A stretch of 64,000 bases of DNA from Closterium sp. Naga37s-1. Taxonomy: Eukaryota; Streptophyta; Zygnematophyceae; Desmidiales; Closteriaceae. The notes under the pieces were generated by a model. The model did not search any database, was not told where the DNA came from, and worked only from the letters and a program-made list of their open reading frames with translations. The translations under genes were made by a program, and so were the position numbers. This document shows, one piece after another, positions 12,901-22,718 of the stretch (positions within the stretch are counted from its first letter, which is position 1; the number at the start of each line of letters is the position of its first letter). The stretch is from assembly GCA_947471745.1 (NCBI GenBank), contig CANJKZ010000263.1, positions 1,532,501 through 1,596,500 on the forward strand, written 5' to 3'.

Positions 12901-13091
12901 AAAAAGAGTTGGCCTTTGTGCGCTTCTACAAGGCCACCGGTGAGACTCACATATCTCACTGCCCGATCATGACATGGGAGGATGCTGAGAATGAGTATCA
13001 CGTACTTGACATTGACAATATCCTTCGTGTCGCGCATGTAGTTCCAGTAGGTGACGATGTTTTTGTTAATAATGTATTCAAATTCTATTAA
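6982..13091 (+). CDS. Plavaka-type (CACTA-related) transposase, five exons
   Basis: Proposed exons are 6982-7997, 9065-9359, 9695-10129, 12066-12372 and 12477-13091. The first two junctions and the last are GT-AG and in phase. Exon 1 starts with a putative zinc module (C13-x-C15...H28-x3-C32) and ends near the IIYSDATNLS block. Exon 2 has VADQPE and a CHKC pair. Exon 3 has VEVMHALDLGIF. Exon 4 has VHSFAHVVEDIR and NMFEYLHQPLVKRAYRGTNK. These blocks in this order are the signature of the Plavaka clade, where the SD, the DxPE aspartate and a late Glu form the likely DDE site. Exon 5 is the usual divergent C-terminus. The exon 3 to 4 junction does not join in phase by the simplest GT-AG choice, so the copy may be inactive or the splice is different. 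The first and third introns are minisatellites. Confidence 0.78.
8072..9035 (+). repeat. Pyrimidine-rich minisatellite in transposase intron 1
   Basis: The first intron is almost entirely built from variants of a unit near 20-24 bp (core CATCACCCCATCTCCCTCACT). Some units have CATTTCAATCACT or CACGGTTTCACC in place of the core. A short related stretch is in intron 2 (about 9460-9640). No coding function. Confidence 0.85.
10450..11990 (+). repeat. Higher-order minisatellite in transposase intron 3
   Basis: The left part (10478-10700) repeats a 36-bp unit. From about 10720 the unit is 32 bp (core CTCCCTCCCTCACTTGC plus TATTCCTCCCTGCAG). From about 11027 to 11700 a longer variant containing CACTCCTCATCT recurs every 164 bp, giving a higher-order repeat of four 32-bp units plus one 36-bp unit. 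No stop codons occur in the forward frames over long distances because the strand is pyrimidine-rich, so the long open frames here are not evidence of protein. Confidence 0.9.
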
Positions 13092-13220
13092 AGTGAGTGC
13101 AACAACCACCTTAGATCCAAACAAATATCTGATTCAAAAGAATGTACGGTATTTCTCTACCTTCACCGTCGTTAAAGTACAGCACCGTGAGGAAAAAATT
13201 ACATAAGGGTCGCTTGATAT

Positions 13221-13730
13221 TTGGCATGTAGTATTTTGTATCTTTTGTACGCGCTCACACGTAACTTCGAAGAGGAAGACAGGCAGCGAGCGGCAGCAGC
13301 ACCAGTTGCAGTAACGACGATCAAGGTAAAACCCGTCAACCCGCCAGCGTTTAATCCTACGGACAAGACGGTTACAGTAAAGGGGTGGCTGTTCGGGGTC
13401 GACGTCTTCTTCACTGCAGCAGGAGTTAATGACGACGCCACGCGTATTAATTACGCAGTTTCGCTTCTTCGAGGTGCAGCGCTTGAATGGTGGTGCCGAA
13501 CCTTGGAAACGGGGACGCCGACAGGTGTGACGCATGCGGCAGACGGGACCTCAACAGTGACTAATCAAGTGGCACAATCAATCTTCGGAGTGACCACGAT
13601 ACGCACGTGGAAGGAGTGGGGCGCAGCCTTACGAGATCGCTTCGAGCACGTATCTGCCTCGGAGCAAGCTCGCATGAAGCTGCGTGCATGTGCTAACGAG
13701 ATGAAATCAGTTCCTATGGCTAGGGAGTAG
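13221..13730 (+). pseudogene. Ty3-type retrotransposon gag fragment
   Basis: The open frame has the layout of a Retrotrans_gag capsid segment: NPPAFNPTDKTVTVKGWLFGVDVFF, then INYAVSLLRGAALEWW, then RTWKEWGAALRDRFEHVSASEQARMKLRACANEM. It ends at a TAG right after that. No protease, reverse transcriptase, zinc knuckle or LTR follows. It is a relic nested in the Plavaka insertion. Its 3' end is the seed of the tandem repeat that follows. Confidence 0.6.
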
Positions 13731-14825
13731 GATGTAGTAGAGAACTGTGTGAAGAAATAGTGGCAAAAAAGGCATTCAGACGTTGGCGCAGTGACATGTT
13801 GCGCACAGGCCTATCCTTGCACAGCTTCAGGCCAGCAAACGCAGAAACATGCGCCACGAGCTGCGTAGTTGTGCTAACGAGATGAAATCAGTTCCTATGG
13901 CTAGGGAATATGATGTAGTAGAGAACTGTGTGAAGAAATAGTGGCAAAAAAGGCACTCAAACGTTGTCGCAGTGACATGTTGCGCACATGCCTATCCTTG
14001 CACAGCTTGAGGCCAGCAAACGCAGAAACATGCGCCACGAGCTGCGTAGTTGTGCTAACGAGATGAAATCAGTTCCTATGGCTAGGGAATAGGATGTAGT
14101 AGAGAATAGTATGAAGAAAAAGTGGTAAAAAAGGCATTCAGACGTTGGCGCAGTGACATGTTGCGCACAGGCCTATCCTTGCACAGATTCACGCCAGCAA
14201 ACGCACAAACATGCGCCACGAGCTGCGTAGTTGTGCTAACGAGATGAAATCAGTTCCTATGGCTAGAGAATAGGATGTAGTAGAGAACTGTGTGAAGAAA
14301 TAGTGGCAAAAAATGCATTCAGACGTTGGCGCAGTGACATGTTGCGCACAGGCCTATCCTTGCACAGCTTCAGGCCAGCAAACGCAGAAACATGCGCCAC
14401 GAGCTGCGTAGTTGTGCTAACGAGATGAAATCAGTTCCTATGGCTAGAGAATAGGATGTAGTAGAGAACTGTGTGAAGAAATAGTGGCAAAAAAGGCATT
14501 CAGACATTGGCGCAGTGACATGTTGCGCACAGGCCTATCCTTGCACAGATTCAGGCCACCAAACGCACAAACATGCGCCACGAGCTGCGTAATTGTGGTA
14601 ACGAGGTGAAATCAGTTCCTATGGCTAGGGAATAGGATGTAGTAGAGAACTATATGAAAAAATAGTGATAAAAAAGGCATTCGGACGTTGGCGCAGTGAC
14701 ATGTTGCGCACATGCCTATCTTTGCACAGGTTAAGGCCAGCAAACGCACAAACATGCGCCACGAGCTGCGTAGTTGTGCTAACGAGGTCAAACCAGTTCC
14801 TATGGCTTGGTAATATGATGTAGTA
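13675..14825 (+). repeat. 181-bp tandem repeat, about 6.3 copies
   Basis: The marker ATGAAATCAG or its variants starts at 13701, 13882, 14063, 14244, 14425, 14606 and 14787, so the period is exactly 181 bp. The copies are highly similar, with scattered substitutions and no visible length change. The first copy overlaps the end of the gag fragment, so the array grew from retrotransposon sequence. Confidence 0.95.
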
Positions 14826-16184
14826 GGAAATTGCGTACAACCCGATTTTCGAACTTTGCACGTTCGGCCGATTTCAACGCTGCCGAGGCTCCTCGCGTCG
14901 CCTTCGGCTTTTTTTCCATCGCCAAACCTGCACCCAACCTCGCTCGTCCGAGGTTCCCTCCTAGCTAGGCTAATCCCTACATTAGTCTGTGCCTTCTGTG
15001 TATTCTCAGATCAGTTAACCACAGTCTCGTTATTCGTTTACATACGCACTCTCTTTCATAACTCAGAACATTTTGTATGATACAACTTTGATTCCATATT
15101 AGTCCACTACCCCAGTTTCAGGAGCTTCCTGCTGTGATGGCGGTTTACTGTTCAACATTGCGCCCTCATACTGATTGGTTAGCATTTTCTCCAGACCATT
15201 CATTCGAGCAGCATGAGCGCGCAAGCTGTTCTGATTGGTCTGTTTTAGCGTGATTTCTGTACAGCGCATCAGCATGAAGCGCCAGAATCACTGGACGTGA
15301 CAGGCAGGTGGTGAGGTGTGGCGCAGATTCAAGCGCGGGGTGACCTTTGGCATGTCGAGTGAGGTATGTCTGAGGCGAGGTGAGTCGTGACGCACATACT
15401 GTACAGGGTCGAAGGTGAAGTTTGGCATCGCGCTTTTGCAGTTGGTCTAGCGGTGCGTGTATCTCCCCCCCCCCCCCCACCACCTACCCCGCCACTTTTT
15501 TTGTACACGTACAGGCGATCCTCGTGAAATCGCCCACCCTCCTCACTCCCAGGTACACGCGACAGTCCAAGCTGTCAGTTTTTTCAGCCAACGGCCCACC
15601 CGGTACAGGCCGCTCAACAGTGCACCATCGCAACTCGCAACACTGGTGCCTGTAAACTCGAACTTGGGCTAGGTCCAGATGGGACCCTCGAGCGCTGCGT
15701 CCCGACTGCCAGTTTGGTGCTCATGCACAGTACAGTACCTTTTTCTTCGTTTGATGCACACATGGAAGAAAAAAGTTGATTGTGCAATTCGAATTGGAGG
15801 TTTGGGGGCGGGACTTTTAAGTCCATACTAGAGTTCCCCATCGAGGTTCTTGGGTGCCCCTTGCCAATTGAAATGGAGATCGGGTCAGACTTTAAAGTAA
15901 ACAGTAGCTTTTAGCTAAACAAAAATGATGAGGGCAGGACAAGAAACCTGTAAAAGAGGTTGCCCCTTCCTGTCCTTCTCAGCTCAAGCTCACGTAACTC
16001 ATGCTCCCGCTTCGTGTGGCCTTCCAGTCCTTGTCAGCTCAGGTTTGGCGCTGGGGTTTTCAGCTGAGTCACCAAAGCCAAGCTGCTCAGGCACACTCAC
16101 GGTACTTAGGCCCCCGCTATGTGTGGAGTAAACGGAACCGTGCGTCTCTCAAGCAAGCTCCACTAATGTAGCTACTCCAGCCGC
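14826..16184. other. Non-coding stretch between tandem repeat and five-exon gene
   Basis: No gene or repeat of note is seen. A C-rich run lies at about 15467-15478. The last part is presumably the promoter and leader of the gene that follows. Confidence 0.3.
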
Positions 16185-17921
16185 ATGAATCAGCACGGTA
16201 ACTACAATAAATATGCACCACTCATACTCCCAAATGTATCACCTATCCGTTTCATCATGGCTGACCTTCCTGAGTCGATTCAAGCAGAACACCGTGAAAA
16301 AAGGCGCCGCCATGCTGGTGTACCAGCTAGGTTCGAAGGATACCAGATGTATGGCTCAAATCTGTCTCCTGTGGCTGATTCTCGTCGCCACAACAATAAT
16401 GTCCCTACCCTTCCCCGTCAGAAGCAAGCCCCACCCGTGGTTTCAGAAGAAATGGAAGAGGCGGCTGCTGCTCCAGTTCAGGGCGAAGAAGCTATTGGTG
16501 CTTCTGGCGGACTGGTGACCGCCACCCATTCTCCTGTGGTTCGAGCAAGCACTCCTGAAGATCACTCCCCTGTGGCATCTCGTAAGTGTGTGCTGTAGTT
16601 GGAAATGATATTGGGAGTAAATCGTACTTTGGTCGCTTTTCCCTACTGTTTCATTATGGGTTTCTCGTTTTGTGCATCTAACTATGGTGTACCGGTTGGC
16701 TGCTTAATCTTAATCTCTTATGTCTCTAATTTACTTTCAGAGCGTAATGTCTATCACCGCGAGGCGAACAACTTCAACGGCTTGGACGCGGAAACGAGGC
16801 TAGCGCTCCGTGACATTCGGGGTTTGATTGAAAAACTGGACAAACGTCTCCTTGCAGTGGATGAGAGTCAGCGGGTTTTGATCGAGATTGTGAACCACCT
16901 CGCGAAGGCTCTTATCAAGCCTAGTTGGTGCGATGACACAAAGATTTCGGTACGTGTTAATCTGTTCATCATATTGTGTTGACTGCATCTTGATATAAAT
17001 TGTATAAATTGTATAAAGATCCAATCAAAGCCCCTTGCATGGTATATTTTTTCATTACATAACTTTGAGCTTGTGTTATTGATGATGCCTACACCCATTT
17101 ACAGGATGCCGTGGGCACGGTGGTCGATCTTCTTCTCAACGGACGGGACCTAGACAAGCGTAGGATTTATCCTACCGAAGCGGACTTCAAAAAGCACGTG
17201 ATGATCGTCTTGGGCGTTCAGGAGCACGCGTTCGCGCGATTCAACACGGAATGGCTTGAAGGAGGCTGGTTCAAGAAGTGCAACGACTTGTGCAACAACC
17301 GTCGGGGGAAGTATAGCAGCAGCTTCCGTGGCATCGTTTTGCCTCGTCTTAAGACTGAGAAGGGCGAGCCGGTTGGTGACACCATGGCGGCTAGGCAAGA
17401 TTATGCCAAGGCACATGTGTCAGGTACCTTGTTGCTTGTCTGTTGGTTTATATTTCACTTTCTGTACTCATTGACTCATACCGCTCGTGTTTTTGGCAGA
17501 CATATATGGTCTTCCTTGGCATGTTTTTGACATGCTGCCTTTCAACAGTCAAGTCTTTAATGCAGCTGCTGCCTCTTGGTACAAGGAAGAACAGGACGTT
17601 GTCGCTCTCACGATTGACCAGCTGTGCTACATGCTGGTGGCTGTAAATATATTTAGAAAAAACCATGCATATGCGTTTCTATATATGTTCTGATTTTATT
17701 GTTCATTTGGTGGTTCGTTTTTTTTTTTTTTTCTGTTAAACCAGATTGAGTATGGGATGCTCACGGGCAAGCCCAGCTTGTCCTCTGACGCCACTACTAA
17801 CAAGAGGGAGATGGAGAAGAGGAAGGCGCAGATTGAGAAGTGGATCGAGTATGTCGACATTCCTCTGAAGGAAAATTTCTATGACTTCGGTTTTGTTATT
17901 GTTAAGAACTGGCGTAATTAG
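16185..17921 (+). CDS. Unrecognised five-exon gene inside the Plavaka insertion
   Basis: Exons are 16185-16581, 16741-16949, 17105-17423, 17500-17642 and 17745-17921. All four introns are GT-AG and every junction is in phase, so this is a real gene structure. The start could also be the ATG at 16257, giving 390 residues against 414. The N-terminal exon is Ala/Pro/Glu-rich and probably disordered. Exon 2 is predicted helical (LRDIRGLIEKLDKRLLAVDESQ). Exons 3-5 form a compact, Trp/Lys-rich region (FNTEWLEGGWFKKCNDLCNNRRGKYSSSFRG) ending KNWRN. No known family was recognised. Its place inside a transposon suggests an accessory or DNA-binding role or a captured host gene; this is inference. Confidence 0.7.
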
Positions 17922-17996
17922 TTTTGACTAGTAGGCAGCACTGTGGTGGAAGGTAGATTGCAGCCCTAGTAGCAGTAGTAGATGTTGGTAGTAGTA

Positions 17997-18121
17997 TGTC
18001 AGAATATTATGCTCTAGCCTGTAGTGGGGTGCTCTATAGCGAGTACAACCCTTCTAGGGTTTGCTATTTGTATCCTCATTCTTGCTAGTGCAACCCTCCT
18101 CTTCTTCCTTTTAAACTTTCA
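17997..18121 (+). repeat. Left LTR of TRIM 1
   Basis: This 125-bp LTR is followed by the Met-tRNA-type primer site. Confidence 0.85.
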
Positions 18122-19387
18122 CATGCTATCAGAGCAGGTCGATCCCCTTGGATCGATCCTGTGGGTGGGCTCACCACCTCGTTGCTTCCGCTGCAACTTC
18201 CACTGCTACCCTCTGTGCCGCACGCCCCGTGGCGTGCGGCAGTTTTTCTTCCCGCCGTGCGCCCCGAGGCGCGCGGCGGTTTTCTGCCCGCCGTGCGCCC
18301 CGTGGTGCGCGGCGGTTCTCTGCCCGCTGTGCGCCCCGAGGCGCGCGGCGGGCTTCTGCCCCGTCACTCGGCGCGTCGCCCTCGGGAGGCGCTGCGACGG
18401 GCGACGGGGACCCGCGCGTCGCCCCCCGTCGCCCGTCGTGGCCTGCGCGCGGCCCGTACAGGCTGCGCGCGGCCCGTAAGGGCTGCGCCAGGCCCGGACG
18501 CGGCCCGTACGGGCTGCGCCAGGCCCGCGCGCGGCCCGTACGGGCTGCGCCAGGCCCGCGCGCGGCTCGGGCCGCCTGCGCGCGGTTCGGGCGGATGTGC
18601 CAGGCCCGTGGGCGGCCCTTTCCTCGCTGCCCCTGCCCTCCCCGCTGTCCCCCGTGCTTCTACTGGCGCCCCACCCCTCCTACAGCCCGTTCTCCTGAAT
18701 TAGGGTTTGGGGGTGAGGGGTATGGGGGTGAAGCCACTGTGTGCCGTTCCCTGCTCCTCCTCCTCCTCCGTCTCCCTGTGCTGCAGCTGCCGCTGAGGGG
18801 GGGTGGACTTGTTGGAGCCGTTGGAGTGGTACTATGGGGGGGTGAAGGGGGAGTGGAGCTAGCGGTGTAGCAGCGGGTGTGTGTCAGGGGGAGTGGGATA
18901 GTTTGGGGAGGTTGAAGGGGGTGGCCGCCGTGAAGCCAGCAGCTCCAGTCGCCCGTGAGACCGTTGCGCCAGTCGCCCGTGAGCCCGTTGCGCCAGTCGC
19001 CCGTGAGCCCGTTGCTCCAGTCGCCCGTGAGTCCGTTGCTCGTCTGCCGCTACTTTTAGCCGCGGAGCCAGTTACTCCAGTAGCCCGTGTGCCAGTTGCT
19101 CCAGTTGCCAGTGTGCCAGTTGCTCCAGTTGCCCGTGTGCCAGTTGCTCCAGTTGCGCCGTGTGCCAGCAGCTTCAGCTGCCGCCCACTACCTCCTCTCC
19201 TCTCATAGTCTCTTTCCTCCTCCTCACTTGCCCGTTGTGACTACCACTAGCTTTGCTCATAATTGTGAACTTTAAACTATTGCTTCTTGAACTTGTGCTC
19301 AGAATGTGTGGTGACATTGTGATCCACCCTGAGCTTGTACTGCTTTGCTTGCTCTGCTGATTACACCCCACTTTGGCTATGGGGGTG

Positions 19388-19512
19388 TGTCAGAATATTA
19401 TGCTCTAGCCTGTAGTGGGGTGCTCTATAGCGAGTACAACCCTTCTAGGGTTTGCTATTTGTATCCTCATTCTTGCTAGTGCAACCCTCCTCTTCTTCCT
19501 TTTAAACTTTCA
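19388..19512 (+). repeat. Right LTR of TRIM 1
   Basis: This 125-bp LTR is preceded by the polypurine tract at 19377-19387. Confidence 0.85.
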
Positions 19513-20114
19513 TAATAATAGTGAAAAAAGAAACGGTCCATTATCAATTTTATTTTTCAAAAAAATAATTTGCAAGAAACCAAAATTTTATGATAAAATT
19601 AAATAACGTAATCGTTTCATTGTTCGTATTGCAGTATATTAACAAAAATTGCTTGCCTGGTAACATATCTACAGCCTGGTTACATTCTAGTGGTGTTGTT
19701 GAACGTGCTGTAGCGAATTCTGGAACAGTACATGCAGTTACCCGAAGTTTCAAATCGAGGGTAGCAATGCAGATTGCACCAATCACAGGTGCCCTCTGCC
19801 CACACATCGAATCTCCCACAGGCTCCGAGGAGTTGCGATCACCAAACATTAGAAGTCGAAGAACCAAGCGAAGAAGGTTACACCTGATGCACGAAACAGA
19901 AAGTCCCTCCGTCCAACCAACCCTGAACACTCGGCAGATAGCGAAAGGTTTGCTGGAAAGGTGTATCGCAGAAACCAATGGGAACCAACCTGCCGATATT
20001 GGTTATCACCAATCGCCAACCGGCATTGCTGGCAGATTGAATCTCGCCCTTTTCCGTCTCGATAGCTCCATGACTACCCACAACCTGCCAGCAACCTTCA
20101 ATCTTCGTGCGATG
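19513..20114. other. Right terminal part of the Plavaka insertion
   Basis: An AT-rich stretch is followed by sequence with no recognised gene. A plus-strand open frame (19590-20192) runs across the junction into LRR-derived DNA and is therefore not a gene. The right terminal repeat TGCGATG ends the interval. Confidence 0.35.
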
Positions 20115-20215
20115 TCTGTGGAAAGGAGCCCGAAAATAGATTATGTGAAACGTCAATGGAGGACAGTGAATCGCTCAACTGGATCGTGTTGAAGTTTCCG
20201 GTCAGTCTGTTCTGG
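20115..20215 (-). pseudogene. LRR gene B, second piece (101 bp)
   Basis: The minus strand encodes NRLTGNFNTIQLSDSLSSIDVSHNLFSGSFPQ, which matches residues of gene A directly between the pieces at 29696-30808 and 5899-4053. The left end meets base 5899 and the right end meets base 29696 with no missing or duplicated LRR, except the small target duplications. Confidence 0.85.
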
Positions 20216-20223
20216 CAGATATC

Positions 20224-21771
20224 GCTGCGCCAGTTCAAAGTATTATAGCTTGAAAGGCGCGTTACCCAGTATACACTGGAAGTCAAGGGTTGGCAGAGCT
20301 TTCTGAGAGCGGGGAAAGGTCGTGCGGAAAAGTGCCTCGCAGCATGATGAGTGGGGGGGAAGCTGGGGAGGGCTTGCGGAAAAGCACCGCACCACAGCAT
20401 GAAGGGGGGGCCAGGCATCAAGCTTGAAACTTGAAACTTGAACTCAAAACTGCTCAAACTCAGCAATCTCTCGCGCTAGGCTAGGTTACTACTAACTTGA
20501 AGTGCCTTCCTGTAGGGCTACTGAGAGCCATTCGCCCCAGATCTATCGCTCTTCCTCGTCTCTTAGTGTGCGCTCGAATATCTGCGCTATTCCGTACCCC
20601 AAAAAACACCACCGCGTCTGTACCCGTAGCGCATTGCGCGCGATTTCCTCCGCGGTATTCGTTCTGTAGTCCCTCTCCCGTCCCTCTATTTCTCACGAAT
20701 CGGCGGTGGCAAGCAGCGACGATGACGACAGGCAGGATTGGGTGCGACAGCAGCCAGCGGGGCGACGATACTGAGCATAGCAGCGACGGTAGCGAGCAGC
20801 ATGGCGACAGCAGCGCAATGACGATAGTGAGCTGCGATGGCAACAGTAGCGAGCAGCGGGGCGACGTCTGCGTGCAGCAGGGCGACGTTAGCGAGCAGCG
20901 GGATGTCGTTAGCGAGCAGCGGGATGTCGTTAGCGAGCAGCGGGGCAAAGCATCTGTTCCGACGGTCCCTAAGCATCACGCGTCCAAACCTCGCAAGCGG
21001 CTTTAGCGAGCGAGATTGGTAGCGATGCGGCGAAGGCAAGGGGATGTGTGTGGCAAACGCAATGGCGGCAAGAAACTGCAAGCACGATGGCGACAAGGCC
21101 GGAATGGGTGAGGAGGACAGGGGGAAAGGGTGGGAAGAGCAGCGATCGATGGTCGGAATAGGTGCTACTGTGGCGAGCATCGCCTGAGGTCGATGCACAG
21201 CTCGGTCACGAGACGACCTGGTCCGGCTAGTTGCGCACGTGACAGCGAGCAGCGGCGCGACAGTGGCGAGCGGCGGCGAGCGTTAGCGAGTGGCGGGCGA
21301 GGCGGGAGCGTGCAGCGACATGCTATAGGCCCCTGTCCTTCTTTCCCTTTCCCCCACTCCTTCTATCCCTTCCCCCTTGTCCTTCCTCCTTTCCTCCATG
21401 TCCTTCCCACCCTTTCCCCCTGTCATTCTCTCCCTTTCCCCTTAGTCCTTCCCTCCCTTTCATCGTTTTCGTTCCTCCTGATGCTTAATCCTCCACCCTG
21501 TTCTTTCTTCCCTGTCCCCCTATCCTTCCCTCCCCTTCTTCTCCCTCCCTCCTTTCCCCTCGCCCAACCCACTGCTTCGCCCTGCTCTCATCCGTCCCCT
21601 TGCCCCCATTCGTCCCTTTTCCCCCACTACCGTCGCTGCTTTTCCTGCTCATTTCCCCCTTTCCTGAACCCTTCCTTTTCCTCTCTCACATCCCTTCCCG
21701 TTCCCACAATCCCATCCCACCATTCACCCTTCTGATGGCCATCCCTTTCCCTCCTCTCCTGTCCCTCCCCT
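20224..21771. other. Non-coding sequence left of copia 1
   Basis: Positions 20750-21300 have imperfect repeats of AGCGAGCAGCGGGGCGACG type. Positions 21330-21770 are a C/T-rich tract with scattered TCCCTTTCCCCC units. Open frames here reflect base composition; no gene is supported. Confidence 0.4.
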
Positions 21772-22600
21772 TGTTGGTGCAACCCTACGGTTTGCACTCG
21801 GCTTGTTGTCCGTGTGCGTGAATGTGTGTGTGTATGGAATGGTATGAGGGCATGGGATAATATATATTTCATGCTTATAATTGTGTGTGAATGTTGAGTC
21901 ATGATGTCGAGTGTGTGTGTCGAGTCAATAGCGAGTTATCGCTAGACGCGTGTTACGCGGTCGTTTGTGTCTCGCGCGCGGTTTCTATTTTGTCGTGCGC
22001 GGTTTCTATTTTGTCCTGTGTCGAACGTTCAGCGTGTCGCAGGTGTGTGCAGCAGACCCATCAAGAACTCAAGGATGAGTTTGTGATGAAGAGCCCGAGC
22101 CTTGGTGTCAAGCCTCAAGTGATTTCGAAGCTCGCCAAAAGGGTGCACCTCAAGATATTGAAGATAGTTACATTACTTTGTGTAGTGTAACATTTCACTT
22201 GGTGTAGGCCCTAGTGAAGGGTAGTTTCGAGACCCTTCGTGGTTGGGGACAGTGTGGCACTGTTCCACATCACTGTACCTCGGCTCTTGGGGTTTGTAGG
22301 AGCTGGGAGTCATTCCCAACTCGTAACTCTTCCTAACTCTTCCTATCTTGTGTTCTAAGACTATAGTGGCTGCCATAGTACCGTTCGTTCAAACCAACGC
22401 TGTGTCGTCAATTCTTTATCAAATCGTGCAATCTAAATTGATAATTCTAGACGACGTGACGACGCTCCAGATCCAATTTGAATCAAGTCATTTGCAGCTG
22501 TCAGCAGAACGCTATCAACGTTTGAAGCCGCTGTGCAGAAATCCGTCTGTGCTCTCTATCTTTCGTTTTAGGCACATTCAAGCCTATTGTGACTATAACA
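21772..22600 (+). repeat. Left LTR of copia 1
   Basis: This 829-bp LTR ends with ATAACA and is followed two bases later by the Met-tRNA primer site. Confidence 0.95.
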
Positions 22601-22718
22601 AGTGGTATCAGAGCCCCTTGGAGCAGTTTCGACAATTTCTGGACCTGAGGAAAGGGGTGGCAGAGGTGCTGGTGGCAGTGGAGAAGCTCAAGCTCAAGGC
22701 CAACCCCGTGATTCAGCC

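Larger units (their letters stand above)
17997..19512 (+). mobile_element. TRIM-type non-autonomous LTR element 1
   Basis: The 125-bp LTRs (17997-18121 and 19388-19512) look identical by eye and start TGTCAG and end TTTCA. A primer site TATCAGAGCAGG lies at 18127-18138, and a CTATGGGGGTG polypurine tract abuts the right LTR. Flanks are TAGTA and TAATA (4 of 5 bases match). The interior has no polymerase. It is a GC-rich leader with repeats plus a PVAPVARE-type minisatellite at 18940-19160. The leader start (GTCGATCC...GTGGGTGGGC) matches the TRIM at 42698-44172. Confidence 0.85.
5900..20114. mobile_element. Insertion of about 14.2 kb carrying a Plavaka/CACTA-type transposon
   Basis: Alignment of the flanking LRR pieces with gene A places the insertion exactly between base 5899 and base 20115. 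The ends are short inverted repeats (CATCGCA at 5900-5906 and TGCGATG at 20108-20114) flanked by a duplicated TC. A 2-3 bp duplication is the habit of CACTA elements. Inside are the transposase gene, a gag fragment with a 181-bp tandem repeat, an unknown five-exon gene and a nested TRIM. The whole interval may be one element plus later insertions, or several independent insertions. Confidence 0.6.

Noticed and set aside
13675..14825. CRISPR-like array
   Set aside because: The whole 181-bp unit is conserved with no variable spacers, and the genome is eukaryotic; it is an ordinary tandem repeat.
18148..18870. Ala/Arg-rich protein in TRIM 1
   Set aside because: The region is a GC-rich leader repeat shared with TRIM 2, where the matching frame differs in length and content; no conserved domain is seen.
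19590..20192. 200-codon plus-strand open frame
   Set aside because: It crosses the junction between the insertion and antisense LRR sequence, so it is fortuitous.
22603..22615. Possible tRNA-related sequence
   Set aside because: It is only the 13-base primer-binding site of the copia element, with no tRNA gene around it.
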